DNA from: Actinomycetales bacterium
GTDB lineage: Bacteria > Actinomycetota > Actinomycetes > Actinomycetales > Dermatophilaceae
DNA length: 64,000 nt
NCBI GenBank assembly: GCA_016711095.1
Contig: JADJTP010000001.1
Coordinates: 248,001 to 312,000, forward strand
Reading direction: 5' to 3'
Both the position numbers and the translations under genes were made by a program. Shown here piece by piece: positions 25,137 to 35,972 of the stretch. The stretch's first letter is position 1; each line of letters opens with the position of its first letter. The notes under the pieces are model-generated. The model ran no database searches and had not been told where the DNA came from. It saw nothing but the letters and a program-made list of their open reading frames with translations.

Positions 25137-25169
25137 GGGACCCGTATGCCGTTGCGGCATACGGGTCCC
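25137..25169. terminator. Perfect 15-bp hairpin built from an inverted pair of the GTATGCCG octamer
   Basis: GGGACCCGTATGCCG, loop TTG, CGGCATACGGGTCCC. It lies between the acs stop (25213) and the flavin-reductase start (25118), both on the minus strand, so it probably ends or attenuates acs transcription. The downstream tract (GTTGTGGTTG) is only weakly T-rich. Inverted octamers forming terminators are known for Neisseria and Haemophilus uptake sequences. Confidence 0.7.
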
Positions 25170-25212
25170 AGCTGGCTGACGTCGTTGTCAGGCAGCGCTC
25201 GGTGCGCCCGGG

Positions 25213-27186
<1,974 letters not shown>

Positions 27187-27271
27187 GGATTTCCTCCTGC
27201 GGCAGGCGACTCGTGTGCCCTATGCAACTGGGTATGCCGCCGCCGGGCAAGTGCCGGGCAGCGAAGGGGGG

Positions 27272-28333
27272 TCAGGCGGGCGGTTTTCGCGATGAGCGGT
27301 CCCCGCGCAACGGTGGCAACAGGCCCATCCGATCCTTGACCCGCGCGAGCGTGCCTGCGGAGACCTCACCGGCTCGTTGCGCTCCCACGGCAAGGATCCG
27401 GTCGAGCTCGCCCGGATCGCTGAGCAGCTCGGTCATCGTGGCCTGGAAGGGTGCGACCGCGTCGACGACGATCTCGGCAACCTGCCCCTTGAGCGCTCCG
27501 TAGCCCTGGCCGGCATACGAGCTCTCCAGGTCGGGCAGCGGCACTCCGGTGAGGGCCGACTGGATGACGAGCAGGTTCGACACGCCGGGTTTGGTCTCGG
27601 GGTCGTAGCGGATCTCCATCTCGGCATCGGTGACCGCCGACTTGATCTTCTTGGCGATCCGTTTCGGGTCGTCCGAAAGCCACACGACACCGGCGTCGGG
27701 GGAGACGCTGCCCGACATCTTCGACGTCGGGTCGCTCAGCTCCATGAGCTTGGCCGTCTGTTTGAGGATGTGCGGCTCGGGCACGACGAGGGTCTCGCCG
27801 TAGCGCTGGTTGAACCGCATGGCCAGGTCGCGGGTGATCTCCAGGTGCTGGCGCTGGTCCTCGCCCACGGGGACTCGGTCCGCGTCGTAGATGAGGATGT
27901 CGGCAGCCATGAGCATCGGATAGCTGAAGAGCCCGACGTTCGACTGCTGGCCTTTGGCGGTCTTGTCCTTGAACTGGGTCATCCGGCTGGCCTCGCCGAA
28001 GGCCGTGAGGCACGCCATCACCCAGCCGAGCTCGGCGTGCTGAGGCAGGTGGCTCTGGCAGAACACCGCGGAACGCTCGGGGTCGACGCCGGCGGCGATG
28101 AACTGGGCGGCGGTGACCCGAGTGCGCCGTCGCAGCACCTCGGGGGCAGTGGGCACGGTGAGGGCGTGCAAGTCCGCGACGAAATAGAACGCGTCGTAGG
28201 TGTTCTGCAACTCGACCCAGTTGACCAATGCGCCGACGTAATTGCCGATGTGCAGACTGTCGCTCGTCGGCTGCATGCCGGACAACGAGCGCGGGCGAAT
28301 TCGTGCGGGTATGCCGCCTGCCTTGGTGCTCAT
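27272..28333 (-). CDS. trpS: Tryptophanyl-tRNA synthetase
   Basis: 353 residues. The class I motifs are [10 protein letters not shown] (HIGH-like) and SKMSGS (KMSKS-like). It charges tRNA-Trp. The ATG at 28333 follows GGAGA. The 5' leader carries a Trp-containing leader peptide, a terminator hairpin and competing pairings, described separately. C-terminal tail is rich in Arg/Ser/Pro. Confidence 0.95.
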   Translation of the reverse strand: MSTKAGGIPARIRPRSLSGMQPTSDSLHIGNYVGALVNWVELQNTYDAFYFVADLHALTVPTAPEVLRRRTRVTAAQFIAAGVDPERSAVFCQSHLPQHAELGWVMACLTAFGEASRMTQFKDKTAKGQQSNVGLFSYPMLMAADILIYDADRVPVGEDQRQHLEITRDLAMRFNQRYGETLVVPEPHILKQTAKLMELSDPTSKMSGSVSPDAGVVWLSDDPKRIAKKIKSAVTDAEMEIRYDPETKPGVSNLLVIQSALTGVPLPDLESSYAGQGYGALKGQVAEIVVDAVAPFQATMTELLSDPGELDRILAVGAQRAGEVSAGTLARVKDRMGLLPPLRGDRSSRKPPA

Positions 28334-28350
28334 CAAGTCTCCTCGAAGGT

Positions 28351-28418
28351 GCCGCCCGAGGACGACAAACGCCGCCCCTCGGGCGGCGTGGGTGGGGTTG
28401 GTTTGTCGGGCGCCGCCG
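28351..28418 (-). promoter_or_regulatory. Candidate transcription attenuator of trpS
   Basis: In transcript order (minus strand), W = GGCGGCG (28417-28411) starts two bases after the leader stop codon. X = CGCCGCCC (28388-28381). Y = GGGCGGCG (28377-28370) is followed by TTTGTC. Z = CCTCGGGCGGC (28361-28351). X:Y with a GAG loop is a terminator; W:X (7 GC pairs) excludes it; X with three more bases pairs with Z in an 11-bp alternative. A ribosome stalled at the leader Trp codon leaves W free, and one at the stop covers it: the logic of classical Trp attenuation. The pairings are seen; the mechanism is inferred. Confidence 0.55.
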
Positions 28419-28457
28419 CTATGCAGAGCGCCAGATTTGGATGGTCGACAAAGCCAT
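28419..28457 (-). CDS. trpS leader peptide [12 protein letters not shown]
   Basis: Twelve codons ending in TAG, with one Trp codon (TGG, 28433-28431) four codons before the stop. A TACTCT -10 element (28469-28464) stands 7 nt before the ATG, so the transcript is probably leaderless, as is common in actinobacteria. The single Trp codon is fewer than in classical trp leaders, the main reservation. Confidence 0.5.
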   Translation of the reverse strand: MALSTIQIWRSA

Positions 28458-28683
28458 GGGCCCAGAGTAGCGCTGCCGGGGAGGTTTCGAATCGCGGAGA
28501 ACGCGGGACCGGGGTACTTTCAAGTTGGCGACGCCGTCCTCGCTGAGGGCGACGAGCAGGCAGCGGCTCGGTTGTGCCCGTTGGGGGTTTTCACCCAGGT
28601 GACGGGCCAGGGGATCAGGCTTGACGCAGGCAGCTCCCGGCCACCGCAGGGCGCAGAACAGCCCTGCCCGAGAGAGGATCACT

Positions 28684-29517
28684 ATGAGCACGTTCTCCCG
28701 TTCCGCGCATCGCTCAGCCGTCTCCGTCACCGTTGCAGCAGTCCTCGGGATCACCGCAGCAGGGATCGGCCATGCCGCCGGCGGCTCCTCCAATCACGCG
28801 GCGACTCCCATGCTTGACGCCGTCGTTGCGTTGGCTCCGAGCATGAACGCCGGTTCGGAGCTTCGGTTCATCGCGCTGCCCCCCTGCCGAATCCTTGACA
28901 CGCGGTATGGCGGCGGCGTTCTCGTCAGCGGCTCCCGGACGTTCACAGCGACCGGTTCATTGACGGCACAGGGCGGCAACGCCGCCGGGTGTGACGTGCC
29001 CAGCACCGCGGCGGCGGTGCAACTGAGCCTCGGCGCCCTTTCGGACGCCGGCGGCAACGGCTACCTGACCGCCTGGAAGACCGGCACGACAAAGCCCTTG
29101 GCCAGTGCGGTCAACTACAACACGAGCGGCCCGACCTCAACCCTGGCCACCGTTGAGCTGTCCGCCGCCAGCCAGTTCAACATCTACACCAACTCCCGGG
29201 CGCACGTGTTCGCCGACGTCACCGGCTATTGGACCAAGCCGCTGTATGCCGTGCTGAGCCCCGACGGCACCGCCTACAACGGCATGTTCTCCGGGGTCGT
29301 GTCGGTGGCCCACCCGTCCACGGGTGTCTACATCATCGACTTCGAGCGCAGCGTGCGCGGCTGCTCGGCCCAAGGCACCGAACTGCTCTTCGCGGGCAGC
29401 CGGGACGTCTCGGTGGACAACACCTACGAAGCTGAGAACACCACTGTGCGGGTCGTCGTGACCAACAACGGCAACGAAGTCGAAGACACCTACGTCTCGA
29501 TCTCCCTCACCTGCTGA
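28684..29517 (+). CDS. Secreted protein with repeat-type surface domain, function unknown
   Basis: 277 residues. A signal peptide (basic start, then AVSVTVAAVLGITAAGIGHAAG) precedes a domain with LPPCRILDTRYGGG near its start and HVFADVTGYW near its end. That pair recurs in many secreted bacterial proteins of unknown role. The last 75 residues (MFSGVVSVAHPSTGVYIIDF ... VRVVVTNNGNEVEDTYVS) form a separate beta-rich part. Four Cys may form disulfides. The ATG follows GAGAGGATC. Divergent from trpS. Confidence 0.6.
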   Translation: MSTFSRSAHRSAVSVTVAAVLGITAAGIGHAAGGSSNHAATPMLDAVVALAPSMNAGSELRFIALPPCRILDTRYGGGVLVSGSRTFTATGSLTAQGGNAAGCDVPSTAAAVQLSLGALSDAGGNGYLTAWKTGTTKPLASAVNYNTSGPTSTLATVELSAASQFNIYTNSRAHVFADVTGYWTKPLYAVLSPDGTAYNGMFSGVVSVAHPSTGVYIIDFERSVRGCSAQGTELLFAGSRDVSVDNTYEAENTTVRVVVTNNGNEVEDTYVSISLTC

Positions 29518-29550
29518 CCGCACCACAGCTCGCGGCTGGGGGGGGCACAG

Positions 29551-29587
29551 CACAGCGCCCCGAGCCTGGTCGGCCCGGGGCGCTGTG
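29551..29587. terminator. Bidirectional terminator
   Basis: Perfect 12-bp arms CACAGCGCCCCG / CGGGGCGCTGTG around a 13-nt loop, between the convergent secreted-protein gene and the acetate symporter. Confidence 0.75.
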
Positions 29588-29654
29588 GTCTGCCAGGGGT
29601 ATGCCGTGCGGCGCGGTCACGCCGACAGCGGCAGTCCCGTCAGGGACGGCTCGG

Positions 29655-31253
29655 TCAGTGGGCGATCGCCTTCTCCGCGCCGGCTCCGGTGAGGGACCGG
29701 ACCTCCATCTCCGCGTACTTGGCTTCGTTGTGCTCGTCGGAGGTGACCGAGCCCAACCAGCCCAGGAAGAACGACAACGGCACGGTGATAATGCCGGGGT
29801 TGTTCAGCGGGAACCAGGCGAAGTTGGCCGTCGGGAACATCGACGTCGCGGTGCCAGACACGGTGGGGCTGAAGATGATGAGGGTCAGGGCGCTGGCCAG
29901 ACCGCCATACATGCTGAACAGCGCACCTCGGGTCGTGAACTTCTTCCAGAACAGCGAGAAGAGGATCGTCGGCAGGTTGGCGCTCGCCGCGATGGCGAAG
30001 GCCAGAGCCACGAGGAACGCGATGTTCTGGCCGTTGGCGAAGATGCCACCGATGATCGCGAGGATGCCGATGACCACAGCCGCGCGCCGGGCGATCTTGA
30101 CCTCTTCGTCGGGGGCGACCGAGCCCCGTTTGATGACCTGGGCATAGATGTCGTGGGCGAACGACGCCGAAGCCGTGATCGTCAGGCCGGCCACCACCGC
30201 CAGGATCGTCGCGAAGGCGACCGCGGAGATGACGCCCAGCAGGATCTCACCGCCGAGGTGGAAGGCCAACAACGGCGCAGCGGAGTTCTGCTTGCCGGGG
30301 GCCGCGTTGATGGCGTCCTTGCCGACGAGCGCTGCAGCGCCGTATCCCAGGACCAAGGTGAAGAGATAGAAGATGCCGATGAGCCAGATGGCCCAGACCA
30401 CCGACCGGCGGGCTTCCTTGGAGGTCGGCACGGTGTAGAAGCGCATGAGCACGTGCGGCAGACCCGCAGTGCCCAGCACGATCGCGATCGACAGGGAGAT
30501 GAAGTCGATCTTGTTCTTGTACTGCAGGCCACCACTGAGCAGCGGCGCTTGGGCCCGCTGGACGGCATCGCCGAAGAGACCGGACATGTTGAAGCCGTAC
30601 TTCGTGCCGACCCACAGGGTCATGATGCCGGCGCCGACGATGAGCAGTGCGGCCTTGATGATCTGCACCCAGGTCGTGCCCTTCATGCCACCGACCAGGA
30701 CGTAGACGATCATGATTCCGCCGACGACGGCGATGACGATGCTCTGGCCGCCGCGGTCCGTGATGCCCATGAGCAGGGCGACGAGGCCACCGGCGCCGGC
30801 CATCTGGGCCAACAGGTAGAACGCCGAGACCGCGAGCGTGGTGACGGCTGCCGCAGTGCGGACCGGACGCTGTCGCAGCCGGAAGCTGAGCACGTCGGCC
30901 ATCGTGAACCGGCCCGTGTTACGCAAGAGCTCGGCGACGAGCAGCAGGGCGACCAGCCAGGCGACGAGGAAGCCGATCGAGTAGAGGAACCCGTCGTAGC
31001 CGTTGATGGCGATGGCACCGGCGATGCCGAGGAAGGATGCCGCCGACAGATAGTCGCCGGTGATGGCGATGCCGTTCTGCCGGCCCGAGAAAGCCCGGCC
31101 TCCGGCGTAGTAGTCGGCGGCCGTGGTGTTTTGCTTGGACACCTTGATGACGATGCCCAGGGTGACCAGGACGAAGACCAGGAAGATGCCGATGTTGAGC
31201 GTCGTGTTGCCGACTTGCGTCGTGGCCTGCCAGGGAAGGGCGAGGGCGCTCAC
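29655..31253 (-). CDS. Sodium:solute symporter, acetate/monocarboxylate type (ActP/MctC-like)
   Basis: 532 residues, about 13 membrane segments. GDYLSAASFLGIAG is the SSS signature; TAGLPHVLMRFYTVP and SASFAHDIYAQV are typical of ActP and of Corynebacterium MctC, which import acetate, pyruvate and propionate. Its GTG overlaps the stop of the DUF485 gene (GTGA), the same pairing as mctB-mctC or yjcH-actP. Confidence 0.88.
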   Translation of the reverse strand: MSALALPWQATTQVGNTTLNIGIFLVFVLVTLGIVIKVSKQNTTAADYYAGGRAFSGRQNGIAITGDYLSAASFLGIAGAIAINGYDGFLYSIGFLVAWLVALLLVAELLRNTGRFTMADVLSFRLRQRPVRTAAAVTTLAVSAFYLLAQMAGAGGLVALLMGITDRGGQSIVIAVVGGIMIVYVLVGGMKGTTWVQIIKAALLIVGAGIMTLWVGTKYGFNMSGLFGDAVQRAQAPLLSGGLQYKNKIDFISLSIAIVLGTAGLPHVLMRFYTVPTSKEARRSVVWAIWLIGIFYLFTLVLGYGAAALVGKDAINAAPGKQNSAAPLLAFHLGGEILLGVISAVAFATILAVVAGLTITASASFAHDIYAQVIKRGSVAPDEEVKIARRAAVVIGILAIIGGIFANGQNIAFLVALAFAIAASANLPTILFSLFWKKFTTRGALFSMYGGLASALTLIIFSPTVSGTATSMFPTANFAWFPLNNPGIITVPLSFFLGWLGSVTSDEHNEAKYAEMEVRSLTGAGAEKAIAH

Positions 31254-31594
31254 CGAAGCTCACCCCTTTCCATGTGCTCGGCGAGTTTGGCGGCGGCGGG
31301 GTCGAGCTCGCGGTCGGCCCAGCGGGCGTAGACCATCGTGATCGCGAACGTGGTGGCGAACTGCGCCAACCCGAGGACGAGGCCGATGGTGATGTTGCCC
31401 CAGATCTTCGTCGCCATGAAATCGATGGCGTAGGAGGCGAGCAGGACGTAGAGGAAGTACCAGGCCAGGAAGGCACCGGTCATGGGGAAGACGAAGCCGC
31501 GGAACTTCTTCCGCAGGTCGGCGAACTCCTGCGAGTTCTGTACCTCGATATATCTCGCGGCACGCTCGTCGCTGATGTCGTTCTGACCGCTCAA
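31250..31594 (-). CDS. DUF485 small membrane protein, symporter partner
   Basis: 114 residues with two membrane helices (VFPMTGAFLAWYFLYVLLAS and IGLVLGLAQFATTFAITMVYA), the YjcH/MctB pattern. No ATG or GTG is suitably placed; TTG 31594 follows a strong GGGAGGT site by 6 nt and gives LSGQNDISDERAARYIEVQ, matching family N-termini. Coupled to the downstream symporter. Between 31595 and 31789 there is a CTGCGGG/CCCGCAG hairpin and probably the operon promoter, no gene. Confidence 0.85.
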   Translation of the reverse strand: MSGQNDISDERAARYIEVQNSQEFADLRKKFRGFVFPMTGAFLAWYFLYVLLASYAIDFMATKIWGNITIGLVLGLAQFATTFAITMVYARWADRELDPAAAKLAEHMERGELR

Positions 31595-31789
31595 CGTGTG
31601 ACCTCCCGATCGGACGGGCCTGCGGGTGGCCCCGCAGAGGCATGGCTCACACTCTGGGACCTCACCTGCTGCACGACCAGAGGCCACGCGCCGGGTGGGA
31701 TCGACGTTCGCCGAGCGGTCGCCAGCGGCGGTTCAGCGGTCGCTCTGGGCGCGGTACGGACCGGATCGGCCGAGAACCGGTGCGCGAGG

Positions 31790-33346
31790 TCAGTCGCCGT
31801 GAGAGCCGACGCGACCGGTGACTTCCTCGGGGGCGTGCAGCCTGACCATGACTCGGGTCGCATTCAGCGGCACCGACCGCGGCGTCGCCAGTGAGACGAT
31901 CACGGCGGTCGCAAAGGCCAACGGCATCGTCCAGGCCGCGGGCTGGGCCAGCAGGACCGGCAGCCACCCGCTCACGGAGCTTCCAACTCCCGCGAAGGTC
32001 GCCAGAGTCGCGCCGAGCGCCAAGCCGCCACCGACGAGCAGCCCGGCCGCCGCCCCGGCAACCGACAGCCGCCGCCACCACACCCCCAGGATCAGCAGTG
32101 GGCAGAAGGTCGACGCGGCGATCGCGAAAGCCATCCCGACGGTGTCGGCGAGGGTGATGCTGGGTGCCAGCCAGGAGGCGGCATACGGGATGGCGATTGC
32201 CACCACGCAGGCGAGCCGGAAGGTCTTTCTGCGCGGCAGGTCCCCTCCGAGCCGCCTGTTGAGCCGACTGGAGAAGAGATCCTGGTCGACCACGCCGGCC
32301 ACCGAGACCGTCAACCCGCTCGCAGTCGAGAGGAAGGCCGCGAAGGCGCCCGCGGCGAGGACGGCCGAAAGCAGGTCTCCGAGCATGCCTGGAACCATGG
32401 CCGAGGGCAGCAGCAGCAAGATCGAGTCGGCCCGGGCATCTTGGGGGAGGTCGGGGAGATAGATCCGCCCGAGCATGCCGAGGACCGGTGGGAAGAGGTA
32501 GAAGAGCCCCAACAGCGCGATGACGAACACCGTGGTGCGGCGCGCTGCACGCCCGTCGGGGTTGGTGTAGAACCGCACGAGCACGTGCGGAAGACCCATC
32601 GTCCCGAAGCAGAGGGCGAGCATCGTCGAGTAGGTCGCATAGAGGGGGTGTTCGCGAGTCGCATAGGCCGGCAGGGCGCCCCCGAAGGGCCCGGCGGGGT
32701 CACTGACGGAGGGCAGGGGTTGACCGCCCCGCGCCCACAGCCATAACAGGACGAACGCGGGCACGGCGATCGCAAAGAGCTTGATCCAATACTGCATCGC
32801 TTGGACGAGGGTGATCGAGCGCATCCCGCCGGCGGCGACACTGGCGAACACGACGACGGCGACGATGAAGCTGCCCAGCGCGGGGGAGCCGCCGGTGACC
32901 GTCCGCAGCGCCAGCCCCGCACCTTGGAACTGGGGGAGCAGATAGAGCCAACCGATCGCCACGACGAGCAGGCTCGCCAGCCGGCGCACGCGGTCCGACT
33001 GTAGCCGCGCCTCGGCGAAGTCGGGGATCGTATAAGCCCCCGAACGGCGCAGCGGCGCAGCGACGAGCACGAGCAGGACCAGATAGCCGAGGGTGTAGCC
33101 CACCGGCAGCCAGAGCATGTGGGTGCCGAGCGAATAGACGAGGCCAGCGACTCCGAGAAAACTTGCGGCCGAGAGGTATTCGCCACCGATGGCGGACGCG
33201 TTCCAGCCTGCGGTGACGACCCGGCCGGCGACGTAGAAGTCGCTCGTCGTCCGCGAGAGCCGCAGCCCGAGCGCCCCGACGGCGACGGTGGCCAGGCAGA
33301 CCAGGGTGATGGCGGCGACCCCCCACGACGAGGTCGATCCGGGCAT
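31790..33346 (-). CDS. Sodium:solute symporter, second copy
   Basis: 518 residues from ATG 33346. GEYLSAASFLGVAG, TMGLPHVLVRFYTNPDG and SVAGVVDQDLFSS are SSS-family features, paralogous to the ActP/MctC-like protein two genes downstream but only distantly similar. Lying directly under a LytS/LytTR system, it may be a pyruvate or related monocarboxylate transporter, as BtsT is with BtsSR. That role is inference. Confidence 0.82.
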   Translation of the reverse strand: MPGSTSSWGVAAITLVCLATVAVGALGLRLSRTTSDFYVAGRVVTAGWNASAIGGEYLSAASFLGVAGLVYSLGTHMLWLPVGYTLGYLVLLVLVAAPLRRSGAYTIPDFAEARLQSDRVRRLASLLVVAIGWLYLLPQFQGAGLALRTVTGGSPALGSFIVAVVVFASVAAGGMRSITLVQAMQYWIKLFAIAVPAFVLLWLWARGGQPLPSVSDPAGPFGGALPAYATREHPLYATYSTMLALCFGTMGLPHVLVRFYTNPDGRAARRTTVFVIALLGLFYLFPPVLGMLGRIYLPDLPQDARADSILLLLPSAMVPGMLGDLLSAVLAAGAFAAFLSTASGLTVSVAGVVDQDLFSSRLNRRLGGDLPRRKTFRLACVVAIAIPYAASWLAPSITLADTVGMAFAIAASTFCPLLILGVWWRRLSVAGAAAGLLVGGGLALGATLATFAGVGSSVSGWLPVLLAQPAAWTMPLAFATAVIVSLATPRSVPLNATRVMVRLHAPEEVTGRVGSHGD

Positions 33347-33768
33347 CAGCGGCCGGCCATGAGGTCGGTGAAATCGCGTTCGATCCGCTCGGCCTGACGC
33401 ACGTGCAGCCTCGAGGCGAGCAAGACGATCGGATAGACGCCGACCCCGGCGACGAGCCACAACACCGGGACGGGTCCGATCGCTGCGGCCGCCGCGCCGG
33501 GCACGAGCAGGAAGAGGGCAGGCAAGCCGACGAGCAAGCCGCCGACCCCCAACAGCACCGCAAGCGACAGCCGCAGTTGGGCCCGCAACAATGCCGTGAG
33601 GTAGACCTCGCCGAGCCCGGTCTGCTCGGTGAGCTCGACCGCGTCGGGCCGACGTTCAATTTGGCGCCGGGCATCTCGCCGCGGTGAGGTGACCCGCACC
33701 CGCCGGGCGCCGACGTCGCCCCGCTCGGTTGCTGCGCGCTGCTCGCCGCTGCCGGGCACCGCGCTCAC
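33346..33768 (-). CDS. Small membrane protein between the LytTR regulator and the symporter
   Basis: 140 residues. A basic N-terminal third, then two helices (LRLSLAVLLGVGGLLVGLPALFLL and IGPVPVLWLVAGVGVYPIVLLAS), then a charged end RQAERIERDFTDLM. Topology and position mirror the DUF485 partner of the first symporter, so it is probably its functional equivalent. ATGA overlap with the symporter. Confidence 0.65.
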   Translation of the reverse strand: MSAVPGSGEQRAATERGDVGARRVRVTSPRRDARRQIERRPDAVELTEQTGLGEVYLTALLRAQLRLSLAVLLGVGGLLVGLPALFLLVPGAAAAAIGPVPVLWLVAGVGVYPIVLLASRLHVRQAERIERDFTDLMAGR

Positions 33769-33775
33769 GGTGCGC

Positions 33776-34555
33776 TCATCGAGCGGCCGATCGGATGAGC
33801 CGGTCGCGCAAGGCTCGCGTATGCCGCCGGCTCACCTCAAGCGAGGTGTCCTCGCCCAGGCTCACCTTGCAGCGTCCCCCCGTCATCATCACCGCGGTGA
33901 TGTGTGCCGTCGAGACGAGGGTCGAGCGGTGGATGCGCACGAAACCGTGTTCACCCCAGCGCTCTTCGAGCGCGTTGAGGGACACCCGCACGAGGTGGCT
34001 GCCCTTGTCGGTATGCAGCCGGGCGTAGTCGCCTTGCGCCTGGGCATAGCGGATCTGACTGCGCTGCACGAAGGTTGTCACTCCACCGAGCTCGACGGGG
34101 ATGGTCTCGTCGCTGGGACTCTCGGCGGACGGCATACGGGCTGGGGTGGGGTCCGAACGCTGGGAGAGGACCCGGCGCACCGCCTCGGCTAGCCGATCGG
34201 CACGGACCGGTTTCATGACGTAGTCGGTGGCCTCGAGCTCGAAGGCCGCCACCGCATGCTCGTCGTATGCCGTGACGAAGACGACCTGGGGCCGGTCGGC
34301 GAAGCGGGCCAGCACCTTGGCGAGCGCGAGTCCGTCGAGATCGGGCATCGAGATGTCGGTGAAGATGACATCGACGGGATGTTCGTCCAGGGCTTTGAGG
34401 GCCTCGGTGCCAGAGGTGGCCGTGTGGATCTCGCCGATCCGCTCGTCACGCTCGAGCAGGTAGGTGAGTTCGGAGAGAGTGGGGGCCTCGTCGTCGACGA
34501 GCAGGGCACGCAGCGCGGGGGGTGCCGGTGTCGCGGAACTCGGCGACGTGCTCAT
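33776..34555 (-). CDS. LytTR-family response regulator
   Basis: 259 residues. The receiver domain has LLVDDEAPT (acidic pocket), FTDISMPDLDG (phospho-Asp) and KPV near its end. The C-terminal LytTR domain includes QIRYAQAQGDYARLHT and FVRIHRSTLVSTAHI, binding DNA as a beta-strand reader. Partner of the kinase upstream. BtsR, PyrR-type and LytR members regulate carboxylate uptake in other bacteria. Confidence 0.9.
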   Translation of the reverse strand: MSTSPSSATPAPPALRALLVDDEAPTLSELTYLLERDERIGEIHTATSGTEALKALDEHPVDVIFTDISMPDLDGLALAKVLARFADRPQVVFVTAYDEHAVAAFELEATDYVMKPVRADRLAEAVRRVLSQRSDPTPARMPSAESPSDETIPVELGGVTTFVQRSQIRYAQAQGDYARLHTDKGSHLVRVSLNALEERWGEHGFVRIHRSTLVSTAHITAVMMTGGRCKVSLGEDTSLEVSRRHTRALRDRLIRSAAR

Positions 34556-34584
34556 GAGCGCCAAGGATAGGCCGCGAGGGCCCC

Positions 34585-35784
34585 TTAGGGCCCCGAGTGG
34601 ACCCCCGGAGCGAACTTGGGCACGCGGAAGCTGACCTTGGTGCCGGCTCCGGGTGCCGTTTCGACGACGAGGCCGTATTCGTCACCGAAGGCTTGCCGCA
34701 GCCGGGCGTCGACGTTTCCCAAGCCGAGACTGTCGCCTCCGCTTTCGCCGGCGAGCACGGCCCGCATCGTCTCTGGGTCGCTGCCCGCGCCGTCGTCCTC
34801 GATGGTGATCTCGGCCGTCGCGCCGACGTCGGCGGCCGTGATCGTCACGTGCCCGACGCCCGCCTTGTGCTCGATGCCGTGCCGGACGGCGTTCTCGACC
34901 AGCGGCTGGATCGCCAAGAACGGCACGGAAACCGCCAGCACTTCGGGGGCGATGGTGAGGGAGACAACGAGACGCTCACCGAACCGGGCCTTTTCCAGCG
35001 CCAGGTAGCGTTCGATGTTTTGCAGCTCGTCGCGCAACGTCGTGTAGGCCCCACCGCGACGCAGGGCGTAGCGGGTGAAGTCGGCGAACTCCAGCAACAA
35101 CTCGCGGGCCCGGTCTGGGTCGGTCCGCACGAACGAGGCGATCGCGGCAAGGCAGTTATAGATGAAGTGCGGCGAGATCTGGGCCCGCAAAGCCCGGAGC
35201 TCGGCCTCCACGACGCGGGTGCGCTGGCGGCCCAGCTCGGCCAACTCGATCTGGGTGGAGATCCAGCCGGCGAGTTCCTCGGTGGCGCGGACGAGCCCGG
35301 TCGAGGTATGCCGCCCGTATGCCGCGAGCGCGGCCACCACACGGTCATCGGCCACGATCGGCGCGATGATGCCCGAGCGAATCGAGCAGTCGGGGTCGTG
35401 GCAGACAATCTCATCGAAACCGAGCACGAGGGTGCGCCCAGAGCTGAGCACCGGCTCGGCGTGAGCCCGGACATGGTTGCGGTGATGCGATCCGGCACCG
35501 TCCCAGGCCAGGGTTGCCGCCGTGTCGGTGATCGCCACGGCGGTCGAACCGAGCATCGAGCGCAGATGCCGGGTGGCTCGGGTCGCGCCTTCGGGGGTCA
35601 GGCCGTCGCGCAACGAGCGGGTCGCCAGCGCGGCCGTGTGCAGCGTCTCGTAGGTGGCCCGGTCCACGGGGTCGACGAACCGCCGGCGCCGGACCAACCG
35701 GATGACCAGCAGGGCCAGCCCGAAAATGAGTCCGACCCCGGCGACGCTCACGACCATCGCGTCGACAGGCGCTTGGACGGGCAT
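34585..35784 (-). CDS. LytS-type sensor histidine kinase
   Basis: 399 residues from ATG 35784. One N-terminal helix (AMVVSVAGVGLIFGLALLVI), then a GAF-like sensor region with a conserved FDEIVCHDPDCSIRSGIIAPI, then LRAQISPHFIYNCLAAIAS (His box), LAIQPLVENAVRHGIE (N box) and GLGNVDARL. The Cys pair in VCHDPDC could make the sensor redox- or metal-responsive. The stop is 30 nt before the regulator gene. Confidence 0.88.
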   Translation of the reverse strand: MPVQAPVDAMVVSVAGVGLIFGLALLVIRLVRRRRFVDPVDRATYETLHTAALATRSLRDGLTPEGATRATRHLRSMLGSTAVAITDTAATLAWDGAGSHHRNHVRAHAEPVLSSGRTLVLGFDEIVCHDPDCSIRSGIIAPIVADDRVVAALAAYGRHTSTGLVRATEELAGWISTQIELAELGRQRTRVVEAELRALRAQISPHFIYNCLAAIASFVRTDPDRARELLLEFADFTRYALRRGGAYTTLRDELQNIERYLALEKARFGERLVVSLTIAPEVLAVSVPFLAIQPLVENAVRHGIEHKAGVGHVTITAADVGATAEITIEDDGAGSDPETMRAVLAGESGGDSLGLGNVDARLRQAFGDEYGLVVETAPGAGTKVSFRVPKFAPGVHSGP

Positions 35785-35848
35785 GGGGGCCACTCTAGGC
35801 ACAGCGACCTCCGCAGCCGAGCGCTCGCGCGATCTGCAGTCCACCCGG

Positions 35849-35915
35849 CTATTCGGAGGTTCCGGCCCTGTTCGGAGGCTGCGCTCCCCCGATCAGCAAC
35901 GGAACCTCCGAATAG
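35849..35915. repeat. 16-bp perfect inverted repeat, with a third TTCGGAGG copy between the arms
   Basis: CTATTCGGAGGTTCCG (35849-35864) and CGGAACCTCCGAATAG (35900-35915), with GTTCGGAGGC at 35870-35879 in the spacer. Lies between the divergent kinase and Fic-like genes. Could be an operator array or a leader hairpin. Confidence 0.8.
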
Positions 35916-35972
35916 GGGGAGGGGGACCTCTGATCCAACTCTCCATCGGCACGAGCGGCATACAGTCTGGGG

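Noticed and set aside
28351..28418. T-box riboswitch upstream of trpS
   Set aside because: No T-box sequence (TGGN bulge) or specifier stem; a Trp leader peptide explains the region better.
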